From SHZI01 sp040080965 (GTDB taxonomy: Bacteria > Pseudomonadota > Gammaproteobacteria > Steroidobacterales > GCA-2729495), in contig JBEBHH010000001.1 of assembly GCA_040080965.1 (NCBI GenBank), positions 124,001 through 188,000 on the forward strand: 64,000 bases of DNA, in the 5' to 3' direction. Below the pieces are notes generated by a model. That model was not told the DNA's origin. It ran no database searches and saw nothing but the letters and a program-made list of their open reading frames with translations. Positions 8,420 to 16,188 of this stretch are shown piece by piece (the first letter of the stretch is position 1; each line of letters starts with the position of its first letter). A program made the translations under genes and the position numbers.

Positions 8420-9235
8420 ATGGATCAAGAAACAAACGTTTTGCACTCGGTATTGGTAGCAACAATTCGGCCGATCGCCGCGATGCTCCTAAAGTTCGGT
8501 GTTGGATATAAGGAATTTGCCGATGCCAGCAAGATAGCTTTTGTCACAGTTGCGAGTGAGGAGTTTGGAATTGGCGGGAGGCCAACAACGGTCTCACGAA
8601 TCGCACTAATGACTGGGCTGTCGCGAAAGGAAGTAAAGGCCGTGAAGGATGGTCAGCGGGAAGGGACTGCGTCAAAAGATCCGCTTACGCATCTACCGGC
8701 TGAGGTATTGCGGCGTTGGTTTACTTCGGATCGCTATTGCGACACTTCGGGGTCTCCAAGATCTCTAGCTTGGGACGGCGAGCCGGGGTCTTTTTCGGAG
8801 TTGGTGCGGAGTTGCGGGGCCAATCTTTCCCCTGTCGCTATGCGCGCCGAATTAATTCGGGTTGGTGCGGTAAAGCAAGATGGTGCTGGAATGCTGGTTG
8901 CTTTACGACGCTACTTTATCGCTGATTCGGCCAAGGATCGTTTGGCTGAGGGGATCCAGTTTGGGATTAGGCCGTTGGCGTTAACTGTTGCAAGGAATGT
9001 CGCTTCTGTTGGTTGGGGAAAGCTCCGGTTTCAGAGAGTTGTCGATAGCTACTCGATTCCACCCGAGAGGCGTCCGGCGCTCGAGAGCGAGATTGGTGCT
9101 CGACTTAAGCAATTTTCAGAGGAGTTGGATGATTTGTTATCGGAGGTCGGCGAGGCGTCCGGATCGGGCGATAACTCTGCCGTAGGAGTCGGCTTGTTTT
9201 ATTTCGAGGACTACGATGATCCATCTAGCCGTTGA
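8420..9235 (+). CDS. DUF6502 family protein, putative winged-helix regulator (copy A)
   Basis: 271 residues. The N-terminal 80 residues (LLKFGVGYKEFADASKIAFVTVASEE...TTVSRIALMTGLSRKEVKAVKDG) look like a helix-turn-helix DNA-binding domain. The rest is an undefined mixed helical region ending in an acidic, aromatic tail (GVGLFYFEDYDDPSSR). It shares family features with the gene at 10132-10947 (same length, same N-terminal plan, same tail type) but is clearly diverged. No Shine-Dalgarno precedes the ATG; the promoter implies a near-leaderless transcript. Base composition is lower in GC than its neighbours (29 of 60 bases at 8461-8520), suggesting acquisition by transfer. Function unknown; a regulator of the DUF5666-type gene is an inference. 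Confidence 0.75.
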   Translation: MDQETNVLHSVLVATIRPIAAMLLKFGVGYKEFADASKIAFVTVASEEFGIGGRPTTVSRIALMTGLSRKEVKAVKDGQREGTASKDPLTHLPAEVLRRWFTSDRYCDTSGSPRSLAWDGEPGSFSELVRSCGANLSPVAMRAELIRVGAVKQDGAGMLVALRRYFIADSAKDRLAEGIQFGIRPLALTVARNVASVGWGKLRFQRVVDSYSIPPERRPALESEIGARLKQFSEELDDLLSEVGEASGSGDNSAVGVGLFYFEDYDDPSSR

Positions 9236-9307
9236 TGCTAGACAATCCGAGGCCCGGATGCCTGCTTCCTACACCGTATCTAATATTTCGTTTGAGAGTG
9301 TAAATCC

Positions 9308-10087
9308 CTAGCGCTTTACACCGCTGCCGGTGATGCCCTTGGCACCGCTGCCATTGATGCCCTTGGCGCCGCTGCCGGTGATGCCGGAAACCATTGCTAT
9401 GGACTTACTTGCGACGCCAGACTCTAAGCTTGAGATTTCAGAGACTACCGCACTAGCGGAGTCGGTCTGGAATGCGAGCAATTCGACGACATTGCCAGTG
9501 ATTGGGTTGCCAGTGATAACAGCGGTATTAAGGTCCAGTGTCATTCCACCGATGAATGCGACGCCTTGTATGTCATTTACCAAGTCGAGCGAGCCGCGCA
9601 CATAGATTGGTGCTGTCCCAGGCTGGACCTCATTGTCCAAGCGTACGACGTGCGTGGCCAGGCTCTCGCCGCCGCCGAAGCTTGCGCCGGCGACCGCAAC
9701 GTATCGGCCCTTCTGCAGATACCAGATCAAATTGTCAGCGGTCAGGGTGGCGTCAATATCGCGGGGTGCGTCAATAACTGTAGCGTCCTCGGTTAACGTG
9801 GCGCGCTGGCCGGAAACCGTGAGAACTCCGGTCTCTGCATCGAAGCTTTCAACATGGCCAATTACGAGGAGGGTGGGGGCGCTCTCAACTGCCTCGCTGC
9901 CTGGCATGGCGAGGCCGGGCGTTGCCCAGTTCGACAGTCCGCTGACCGAGTCGTCGAGTACCAGCGTGCCGTCCGCGGCCTGGCCAATGACGCGTATTCC
10001 GGAAATCTCCGCTGATACATCGGCACTTGCTAATGACCAGCACGCCGAGAGGGCAAGGGCCGCCGCGATGCTGCTAACGATCTTCAT
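9308..10087 (-). CDS. Secreted DUF5666-type beta-rich protein with C-terminal Gly-Ser-Gly repeats
   Basis: 259 residues from the ATG at 10087, chosen because GGGGA lies eight bases upstream and a signal peptide follows at once (MKIVSSIAAALALSACWSLASA); an in-frame GTG at 10102 would place the ribosome site inside the gene. The mature part has repeated small beta units (GTLVLDDS..., VIGHVESFDAETGVLTVSGQ, GRYVAVAG, IYVRGSLDLVNDIQGVAFIGG) of the DUF5666 kind. The last 25 residues are three copies of an 8-residue ITGSGAKG unit. There is a Cys in the signal region (LSACWS), but it does not form a clear lipobox. It lies 44 bases after the DUF6502 gene B stop on the same strand, so the two are probably cotranscribed. 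Function unknown. Confidence 0.7.
   Translation of the reverse strand: MKIVSSIAAALALSACWSLASADVSAEISGIRVIGQAADGTLVLDDSVSGLSNWATPGLAMPGSEAVESAPTLLVIGHVESFDAETGVLTVSGQRATLTEDATVIDAPRDIDATLTADNLIWYLQKGRYVAVAGASFGGGESLATHVVRLDNEVQPGTAPIYVRGSLDLVNDIQGVAFIGGMTLDLNTAVITGNPITGNVVELLAFQTDSASAVVSEISSLESGVASKSIAMVSGITGSGAKGINGSGAKGITGSGVKR
9311..9382 (-). repeat. Three tandem 24-bp coding repeats (ITGSGAKG units)
   Basis: The 3' end of the DUF5666-type gene encodes ITGSGAKG, INGSGAKG and ITGSGVKR in direct succession. The DNA copies are nearly identical, so slippage could change the copy number. Confidence 0.85.
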
Positions 10088-10131
10088 GTGCTGATTCCCC
10101 ACAAAATTGCTCGATGCCGTGATTTTTTTGA

Positions 10132-10947
10132 TTAGTTTTCGGAGCCGTCTACGAAGTGATAAATACCCAAACCCGTCTGTACAACCTTGTCGCCACGCTC
10201 GGTGTCTGGTTTATCGCGAAGCGTTATCCAGTTGTCGATTTCTTCAAGTAGTTGTTGACCTCGTTGGCGCACAAAGCCCTCAAGCGCTGGCAGGTCTTCT
10301 TCCTTCAATCCGAAGTCAGCCGCAACTGTTCGCTCGAATAACCTTAAATTTGGATCTGACTGAGCCCTATTAAAGTCAACTGTTTCGACTAGTCTCTGCA
10401 CGGCGTAACCGATGCGCTCAACGCTGTCTGGTGCATCAACATTCGGCAGGTACGTCCGAGTAAGCACCCGCAACCAGCCGTCGTCCGTCTGTCTCACCGC
10501 GCCGATTGCCACGAGCTGTTCCAGCAGTGACCCGGCGTCCGCTCCTGGGCAGTACTCCTGCACCAGTGTTTGGAAGTCCATCCGGCCTGGTTCCACCAGC
10601 TGAATCTCCAGTGGAAGGCCGTAAGGGCCAACCACCCGGTCGTCGCTGTGCCATGCCGTGAGCAGGGCAGTGATCCAGGCCAGATTTGTATTCACGGGGG
10701 CTTCCCCCCGGCCGTCGAGTACCTCTTGAGCTTCCCGTTGCGACAGGCCCGTCTGAATAGCGATCTGTGCAGCCGAAACTGAAACGCCGCTTTTTCCGAG
10801 ACTTGCCGCCGCTGTTGTCACAAACACCCGCTTGGCCGTTTCAGCGAACTCCGAGTACGAGACGCCATTGCGTAACAGGATCTGGACTAGAGGCCTCAGA
10901 AGCCGTGCATACGCCGTCAGCAGCGCTGCCTTAAGGTCGGCTTCCAT
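10132..10947 (-). CDS. DUF6502 family protein, putative winged-helix regulator (copy B)
   Basis: 271 residues, exactly as long as copy A. The N-terminal region (LLRPLVQILLRNGVSYSEFAETAKRVFVTTAAASL...VSAAQIAIQTGLSQREAQEVLDG) again reads as a helix-turn-helix domain. The C-terminus ends GLGIYHFVDGSEN, like the GLFYFEDY tail of copy A. It is transcribed toward the DUF5666-type gene and is probably in one operon with it (44-base gap). A TTGACT/TAATCT promoter lies at 10974-11002. The ribosome site GAAGGA is unusually close to the ATG (2 bases). The role as transcription factor is inferred from fold-like motifs only. Confidence 0.75.
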   Translation of the reverse strand: MEADLKAALLTAYARLLRPLVQILLRNGVSYSEFAETAKRVFVTTAAASLGKSGVSVSAAQIAIQTGLSQREAQEVLDGRGEAPVNTNLAWITALLTAWHSDDRVVGPYGLPLEIQLVEPGRMDFQTLVQEYCPGADAGSLLEQLVAIGAVRQTDDGWLRVLTRTYLPNVDAPDSVERIGYAVQRLVETVDFNRAQSDPNLRLFERTVAADFGLKEEDLPALEGFVRQRGQQLLEEIDNWITLRDKPDTERGDKVVQTGLGIYHFVDGSEN

Positions 10948-10973
10948 ATTCCTTCGTGTTCGTTATGTGAAAC

Positions 10974-11012
10974 AGATTAGGGCCAAAGTTATGTCGAGTC
11001 AACTGAAGTCAA
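10974..11012 (-). promoter_or_regulatory. Promoter of the DUF6502 B / DUF5666 operon
   Basis: On the minus strand TTGACT (11002-10997) and TAATCT (10979-10974) are spaced by 17 bases. A second TTGACT lies exactly 10 bases upstream (11012-11007), which puts two identical hexamers on one face of the helix. The predicted leader is about 20 bases. Confidence 0.6.
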
Positions 11013-11075
11013 GGGCTTAAATCGGGTACTTGCTGCGGAATCGCGTGCTCTGGTGCCGACGTTTTGTAAAGTGAT

Positions 11076-11111
11076 CCGGCACTCGATGCCGGCGCCGGAC
11101 CGGGGTCCGGC
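11076..11111 (-). terminator. Tandem hairpins after bolA
   Basis: Two adjacent stem-loops lie between the bolA stop and the next minus-strand promoter: CCGGCA/TGCCGG (11076-11092) and GCCGGAC/GTCCGGC (11094-11111). No proper T-run follows, so termination efficiency is uncertain. Confidence 0.4.
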
Positions 11112-11125
11112 GGGCGGCCGACCAG

Positions 11126-11398
11126 TCAGTCCTCGATGGAGATCCGGACGGCGTGAATGTCGGTCGTCAGGAGGTCGCCCAAAGCCTCGTAAATCAGGCG
11201 GTGGCGGGCAACGGGAGCGAGGCCGTCAAAGCGATCAGTGGCAATCCGGATGTGGAAGTGCCCCCGTCCGTCACGGGCGCCTGCGTGCCCGGCATGCAGG
11301 TGGCTTTCGTCGGCGATCTCGAGAACCCGGGGCTCCAGCGCCTGGCCAAGGCGGTTTCTGATTACCGCGATCCGGTCAATGCGGCCAGTGCCCGTCAA
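11126..11398 (-). CDS. bolA: BolA family protein
   Basis: A 90-residue BolA-type protein with the class II KH-like fold. The core reads LEPRVLEIADESHLHAGHAGARDGRGHFHIRIATDRFDGL...RHRLIYEALGDLL, and ends in THIS-like TDIHAVRISI. BolA proteins partner with monothiol glutaredoxins in Fe-S handling or act as morphology/stress regulators. The conserved His in ESHLHAGH is the expected cluster-ligand position. The start overlaps the yciI stop by 4 bases (ATGA), so translation is coupled. It is the last gene of yciB-yciI-bolA. Confidence 0.9.
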   Translation of the reverse strand: MTGTGRIDRIAVIRNRLGQALEPRVLEIADESHLHAGHAGARDGRGHFHIRIATDRFDGLAPVARHRLIYEALGDLLTTDIHAVRISIED

Positions 11399-11694
11399 GG
11401 CATCACCTGGATAAAGGGCTTCACCTGGACGTCGACCCAGACTCCTGCCTGCACATAGGGATCCGTGCTGGCCCAGGAACTAGCCTCGTCGATGCTGGCG
11501 AACTCGGCAATGATCAGGCTGCCACTGAAGCCGGCGTCGCCAGGTTCCCTGGTGTCGAGGCGCGGATGCGGTCCCGCGATAATCAGCCGGCCCTGTTCCC
11601 GCAGCGAGGTAACGCGCGCCAGGTGAGCGGCTCGCGCGGCCTGTCGGCCGGGGAGACTGTCGGGCCCGTCGGTGCCCGAGATTGCGTAAAGCAT
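11395..11694 (-). CDS. yciI: YciI family protein
   Basis: A 99-residue small alpha/beta-barrel protein of the YciI (dehydratase/muconolactone isomerase-like) family. Typical features are AAHLARVTSLREQGRLIIAGPHP with the conserved His, and the closing FASIDEASSWASTDPYVQAGVWVDVQVKPF. The biochemical role of the family is not settled. It lies 2 bases after yciB and overlaps bolA, an order also known from E. coli relatives. Confidence 0.9.
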   Translation of the reverse strand: MLYAISGTDGPDSLPGRQAARAAHLARVTSLREQGRLIIAGPHPRLDTREPGDAGFSGSLIIAEFASIDEASSWASTDPYVQAGVWVDVQVKPFIQVMP

Positions 11695-11696
11695 TG

Positions 11697-12245
11697 CTAC
11701 TTGCCTTCCGTTGCGCGGCTACTGAGCCAAAGCCCCTGGAGCAGAGCGAACACCAGGGTCATGCCGGTCAAGCCAAAGAGCTTGAAATTCACCCAAACGC
11801 CCTCCGGAAAGCGGTAGGCGACGATGATGTTGGCCGCCCCGGAGACCAGGAAGAAGGCCACCCACATGAGGTTCAGCTTCTGCCAGTCGGCTGGCGTGAG
11901 CTGAAACTCGTCCCGAGCCACGGACTCGAGTATGCGCTGCGCGACCGTGCGGTCACCGATATAGCGGCTCCCCAGGAAAATGGCAGCAAACAACCAGTTC
12001 AATACGGTGGGCTTCCACTTGAATATCAGATCGTTGTTCAGGACCACGCTGATCCCGCCGAGCACAACCACCAGCACGGCGGACGTCAGGAGCATCCTGC
12101 TGACTGTTCGCTTAACGATCCAGATGACTGCGACCTGGAGAGAGATCGCCGCCATGATCACGACAATTGCAGTTTGCATGTCGCGGGTGACCCAGTAGGC
12201 CACCGCAAAGGCTGCGAGGGGCAGCAAATCAACCAGTGCTTGCAT
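11697..12245 (-). CDS. yciB: Inner-membrane septation protein YciB (IspZ family)
   Basis: Polytopic membrane protein linked to cell-envelope integrity and septation. From ATG at 12245 the 182-residue protein begins MQALVDLLPLAAFAVAYWVTRDMQTA, which matches the family start; an upstream GTG at 12275 would add 10 residues. About five hydrophobic segments are visible, with the characteristic loop KWKPTVLNWLFAAIFLGSRYIGDRTVAQRI and FALLQGLW near the end. It is the first gene of the yciB-yciI-bolA operon and is divergent from yciO. Confidence 0.93.
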   Translation of the reverse strand: MQALVDLLPLAAFAVAYWVTRDMQTAIVVIMAAISLQVAVIWIVKRTVSRMLLTSAVLVVVLGGISVVLNNDLIFKWKPTVLNWLFAAIFLGSRYIGDRTVAQRILESVARDEFQLTPADWQKLNLMWVAFFLVSGAANIIVAYRFPEGVWVNFKLFGLTGMTLVFALLQGLWLSSRATEGK

Positions 12246-12332
12246 TATCAGGATGGGTATCGGAACTGAGCCCACATGATACGCAAGAGGCAGTCATCCG
12301 GGGCGACCGCTTGATCCCGGTAGAATGTAGCC

Positions 12333-12953
12333 ATGACACAGCGCTTCCACGTCCACCCGGTCAACCCCCAGCGGCGACTGATTCAGCAGGCCGGCGAAAT
12401 TCTCCGCCGCGATGGGCTGATCGTGTATCCCACGGATTCCTGCTACGCGTTTGGCTGGCATCTTGGGGACCACGAATCTGCCGGGCGCCTCCAGCGGATT
12501 CGGAACACCGGCAAGGACCACAATTTCACCCTGATCTGCCGGGACCTGTCGGAGATCGCGACCTATGCCCGGGTCGAGAACTGGTGTTACCGGTTGCTGC
12601 GCGCCCACACGCCGGGCCCCTACACGTTCATCCTCAAGGCGACACGGGAAGTGCCGCGGCGCCTGCAGAATCCGAAGCGGCAGACGATAGGAATCCGCGT
12701 CCCGGATCATCCGGTGCCGCTAGCGCTGCTGGAATCCCTGGGCGAGCCGATGATGAGTTCCACCGTCATTCTCCCCGGGCAGGAGCTACCACTATCCGAC
12801 CCTGAAGAGATCGCCGCCGTTCTTGCCGGCAAGATCGACCTGCTGATCGACAGCGGTGGCTGCGGTATCGAGCCGACGACAGTCGTTGATGTGACGGGCG
12901 ACTATCCAGTCATCATCCGGCAGGGGCGGGGAGACACGACCGCCTTTTCCTAG
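12333..12953 (+). CDS. yciO: YciO family Sua5/YrdC-like protein
   Basis: 206 residues of the YrdC fold that binds ATP, threonine and nucleic acid. Residues 28-36 carry the usual IVYPTDSCYA, followed by KDHNFTLICRDLSE and PGPYTFILKAT. The SUA5-type C-terminal domain is absent. E. coli YciO is a paralogue of the threonylcarbamoyl-AMP synthase TsaC but is not its substitute, so the substrate is uncertain. Its position beside scpAB-rluB resembles the E. coli yciO-rluB neighbourhood. Confidence 0.88.
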   Translation: MTQRFHVHPVNPQRRLIQQAGEILRRDGLIVYPTDSCYAFGWHLGDHESAGRLQRIRNTGKDHNFTLICRDLSEIATYARVENWCYRLLRAHTPGPYTFILKATREVPRRLQNPKRQTIGIRVPDHPVPLALLESLGEPMMSSTVILPGQELPLSDPEEIAAVLAGKIDLLIDSGGCGIEPTTVVDVTGDYPVIIRQGRGDTTAFS

Positions 12954-12990
12954 CGGCTGTGTGGGTGGCGTATACCCGTATACTGCCGCT

Positions 12991-13653
12991 ATGGCCGACA
13001 TGGACGTTGCCGCGACGATTCAACTGCTGGCTGCGGCGGTGATTCCCGTCCTCTTTGCGATCACGCTGCACGAGGTCTCCCACGGCTGGGCTGCAAGGCA
13101 CTTTGGCGACAGGACCGCGGAACTTCTGGGGCGTCTCACGGTGAATCCCATCCGGCATATCGATCCGGTGGGCTCGGTTGCCGTACCCCTGATCCTCACA
13201 GTCCTTAACCTGCCGCCGTTCGGCTGGGCAAGGCCGGTGCCGGTCAACCCACGGAACCTCCGCAAGCCGAAACAGCAAATGGTCCTGGTCGCTGCGGCCG
13301 GTCCTGCCAGCAACCTCGTGATGGCGCTGTTCTGGTCCATTGCTTTCGCTCTCGCGCTGCACGCGCCGATGCCGCTGCTCGGTGTTCGACAGTTCCTGCT
13401 GTCCATGGCTCAGATTGGCATTACCTTCAATGTCTTGCTGGCTGTATTTAACCTGATGCCTATCCCGCCCCTCGACGGCGGTCGTGTGCTTCGCGGACTC
13501 GTGCCGGAGGCGCTGGGGCGGAAGCTCGATGCCATCGAACCCTATGGCCTTATAATCGTCATGGGTTTGCTGGCACTGGGAATCCTGGGCCAGGTTGTCG
13601 CGCCGCTGGTGCAGCTGGTGTCGGCGCTGTTCTTTTCAATGGCTCGCGCCTGA
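12991..13653 (+). CDS. Site-2 protease family (M50) membrane metalloprotease
   Basis: 220 residues from ATG at 12991. The first transmembrane segment contains the zinc motif HEVSHG (HExxH), and the third ligand is in LMPIPPLDGGRVL (the NxxPxPxLDGG motif). About five hydrophobic segments are seen. The small stand-alone type without a PDZ domain is common between yciO and scpA in Gammaproteobacteria; substrates are unknown. An upstream in-frame GTG at 12961 is less likely because the hydrophobic core begins right after the ATG chosen. Confidence 0.9.
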   Translation: MADMDVAATIQLLAAAVIPVLFAITLHEVSHGWAARHFGDRTAELLGRLTVNPIRHIDPVGSVAVPLILTVLNLPPFGWARPVPVNPRNLRKPKQQMVLVAAAGPASNLVMALFWSIAFALALHAPMPLLGVRQFLLSMAQIGITFNVLLAVFNLMPIPPLDGGRVLRGLVPEALGRKLDAIEPYGLIIVMGLLALGILGQVVAPLVQLVSALFFSMARA

Positions 13654-13673
13654 GCCCGGACGTTCCCGAACGA

Positions 13674-14624
13674 ATGACGAACACTGAACACGATTCCGGA
13701 CCGCCTCGGCTGACGATGGTTCACGACGCTGACGCGCCTCGCAATCCCGTCCTGACGGCAGAAGAGGCGGGGGGCAATCCGGCCCAGGCCGAGATGCCAT
13801 TTGCCCTCGTTGCCGGCGAGCCGGTTACCCAGTTGCCCCAGGACCTGTACATCCCGCCCTTTGCGCTCGAGGTATTTCTCGAAGCTTTCGAGGGGCCCCT
13901 CGACCTGCTCCTGTACCTGATCCGGCGCCAGAACCTGGACGTCCTGAACATCCCCATTGCGGAGATAACGACCCAGTACGTCCAGTACATCGAGTTGATG
14001 AAGGACCTGCAGCTGGAACTCGCGGGTGAGTATCTGCTGATGGCGGCCATGCTGGCAGAGATCAAGTCCCGCATGCTCCTCCCGCGAATCGGTGCGGAGG
14101 AGGATGAGGAGGCGGATCCACGCGCCGAGCTTGTGCGCCGCCTTCAGGAGTACGAGCGATATAAGCAGGCTGCCACGGATCTGGAGGCCATACCTCGCCT
14201 CGAGCGCGATTACTTTCAGGCCAATGCCGACGTCACCGAACGAACGGTCGTCACGCGGTTGCCCGACCTGACGCTCAAGGAACTGTTGCTGGCCTTTCGC
14301 GACGTACTTACCCGCGCCGAGATGCTGGCTCATCACCACATTCGCCGGGAGCCGCTGTCAGTCAGGCAGCGCATGTCCGAAGTGCTGCTCAAGGTGCAGA
14401 CTGGCACCTTCGCAGACTTTCGCGACCTGTTCGATCCGAGTGAGGGTCGAATGGGCGTTACGGTGACATTCCTCGCGCTACTGGAGTTGCTGAAGGAGTC
14501 GCTCATCGAACTGGTGCAGACCGAACCCTATGCGCCGATTCATGTCCGGGCGGCAACGACTCAGCCGCCCATCGACAGCGACCTGGACGACCTAACTTCC
14601 GGCGGCGCCACGCTTCCGGCCTAA
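13674..14624 (+). CDS. scpA: Segregation and condensation protein A (kleisin)
   Basis: Kleisin subunit that bridges the SMC heads. The canonical ScpA opening FLEAFEGPLDLLLYLIRRQNLDVLNIPIAEITTQY appears at about residues 65-100, after a variable 60-residue N-terminal extension. EYLLMAAMLAEIKSRMLLPR follows, and the C-terminal winged helix includes VTVTFLALLELLKESLIELVQ. The 316-residue length is longer than the usual 240-290 because of this extension. It is cotranscribed with scpB (24-base gap). Confidence 0.96.
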   Translation: MTNTEHDSGPPRLTMVHDADAPRNPVLTAEEAGGNPAQAEMPFALVAGEPVTQLPQDLYIPPFALEVFLEAFEGPLDLLLYLIRRQNLDVLNIPIAEITTQYVQYIELMKDLQLELAGEYLLMAAMLAEIKSRMLLPRIGAEEDEEADPRAELVRRLQEYERYKQAATDLEAIPRLERDYFQANADVTERTVVTRLPDLTLKELLLAFRDVLTRAEMLAHHHIRREPLSVRQRMSEVLLKVQTGTFADFRDLFDPSEGRMGVTVTFLALLELLKESLIELVQTEPYAPIHVRAATTQPPIDSDLDDLTSGGATLPA

Positions 14625-14648
14625 CTCCAGAAGACAGAACGGGCAAAT

Positions 14649-15404
14649 ATGGAAAACCAACAGCTCAAGTACATCGTCGAGGCTGCCCTCCTGGCAGCGG
14701 GGCGGCCTCTTGACCTGAATGAGCTGCAGTCGCTTTTCGGCGAAGACGATCCGCCCGGCAGGGACGACATTCGTGCAGCCATCGCCAGCCTCCAGGAAGA
14801 CTATGCGGATCGCGGGATCGCCGTGCACGAAGTGGCCAGCGGCTTTCGTGTGCTGGTGCGCACGAGCATGTCCAACTGGCTGGTCCGGCTGTGGGAGGAG
14901 CGGGCGCCGCGCTATTCCCGTGCCCTGATGGAAACGCTGGCCATTATCGCCTACCGGCAGCCGGTAACCCGCGGTGATGTCGAGGACATTCGAGGCGTTG
15001 GCGTCACGACTAACATCATGCGCTCGCTTCTGGAGCGGAACTGGATTCGCGTCGTCGGTTTTCGCGATGTGCCGGGCAAGCCGGCCATCTACGGAACCAC
15101 GAAGGAATTTCTGGACTATTTCGGCCTGAAGAAGCTCGACGACCTGCCTCCTCTGGCGGACCTGAAGGATCTGGAGGCGTTCACCGCCCAGCTCGAGCTT
15201 TCGGATGCGGAGTCGCTACCCGCCGGTGCCGGTGCGCCGCTTCCCGCCCTGCTCGACGACGACACGGAAGAGAGCGAGGCCGAGCTGGCTACGGTGACGC
15301 CGATTTCCGATGCCCGCGGCTACGCCGACAACCCGGGCGACGGCGTGCCTGACGGCCCCGCGGGCGAACTGGGCTCCAACGTCGTACCGCTGAAGGTCCG
15401 CTGA
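14649..15404 (+). CDS. scpB: Segregation and condensation protein B
   Basis: Dimeric winged-helix partner of the ScpA kleisin in the SMC complex. Residues 1-165 match the two ScpB winged helices (KYIVEAALLAAGRPLDLNELQSLF; RALMETLAIIAYRQPVTRGDVEDIRGV; YGTTKEFLDYFGL). The remaining 80 residues are acidic, Ala/Pro-rich and probably disordered. It lies between scpA and rluB. Confidence 0.96.
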   Translation: MENQQLKYIVEAALLAAGRPLDLNELQSLFGEDDPPGRDDIRAAIASLQEDYADRGIAVHEVASGFRVLVRTSMSNWLVRLWEERAPRYSRALMETLAIIAYRQPVTRGDVEDIRGVGVTTNIMRSLLERNWIRVVGFRDVPGKPAIYGTTKEFLDYFGLKKLDDLPPLADLKDLEAFTAQLELSDAESLPAGAGAPLPALLDDDTEESEAELATVTPISDARGYADNPGDGVPDGPAGELGSNVVPLKVR

Positions 15405-15414
15405 ACAACCCATC

Positions 15415-16182
15415 GTGAGTCCGGCTGCCGATACAGAGCGCCTGCAGAAGGTACTCGCAGGCGCGGGTATCGGCTCCCGCCGTGAAGTGGAAGAGTGGAT
15501 CAAGGCCGGCCGGATCACCGTCAATGGCAATGTCGCCACCCTCGGCCAGAAGGTCTCGGGGCGGGAGAAGATCCTGATCGACGGCCGCCCGGTTCCAGCC
15601 CTGCGGAAGACGCGGCCATCAGCGCGTGTCCTCCTGTACCACAAGCCGTCGGGCGAGGTCTGCACCCGTAGCGATCCGGAAGGACGACCCACCGTGTTCG
15701 ACCGCCTGCCGCCCATTCAGGGCAGTCGTTGGATAAACGTGGGGCGGCTCGATCTTGCGACCTCCGGCCTGCTGCTTCTCACTACCGACGGCGAACTGGC
15801 CAACGCGCTGATGCATCCATCGCATGAAATTGAACGCGAGTACGCCGTGCGCGTGCAGGGCACTGTCAGCGATCCGATCCTCGAGCGGATCAAGGCAGGT
15901 ATTCCGCTGGATGATGGCGTTGCCAGGTTCGACAGCGTCGAGCGCACCGGCGGCGACGGCTCCAACCAGTGGTTCAGCGTCGTCGTCAGCGAAGGACGTA
16001 ATCGGCTCGTCCGGCGCGTCTGGGAGGCTGTCGAGTGCCGGGTAAGCCGCCTTATCCGGGTCCGGTACGGCCCCATCGAGCTGTCCCGCTCACTCCGTCC
16101 GGGTCATCACCGGCTGTTGAAGGAAAAGGAGCTTGAGTCACTCTACGAAGCTGCGGGCTTGCGCGAGGTTGCGGCCGACTGA
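15415..16182 (+). CDS. rluB: 23S rRNA pseudouridine(2605) synthase RluB
   Basis: Isomerises uridine 2605 of 23S rRNA. It has an N-terminal S4 RNA-binding domain (RLQKVLAGAGIGSRREVEEWIKAGRITVNG) and the RsuA/RluB catalytic motif NVGRLDLATSGLLLLTTDG, where Asp is the catalytic residue. RRVWEAVECRVSRLIRVRYGPI completes the family signature. It starts at GTG 15415, 10 bases after scpB. The scpA-scpB-rluB order is conserved. Confidence 0.95.
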   Translation: MSPAADTERLQKVLAGAGIGSRREVEEWIKAGRITVNGNVATLGQKVSGREKILIDGRPVPALRKTRPSARVLLYHKPSGEVCTRSDPEGRPTVFDRLPPIQGSRWINVGRLDLATSGLLLLTTDGELANALMHPSHEIEREYAVRVQGTVSDPILERIKAGIPLDDGVARFDSVERTGGDGSNQWFSVVVSEGRNRLVRRVWEAVECRVSRLIRVRYGPIELSRSLRPGHHRLLKEKELESLYEAAGLREVAAD

Positions 16183-16188
16183 CTCCGG

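Noticed and set aside
9236..9307. Terminator between the convergent DUF6502 A and DUF5666-type genes
   Set aside because: Only a 5-bp ATCCG/CGGAT stem is visible and no T-run follows on either strand.
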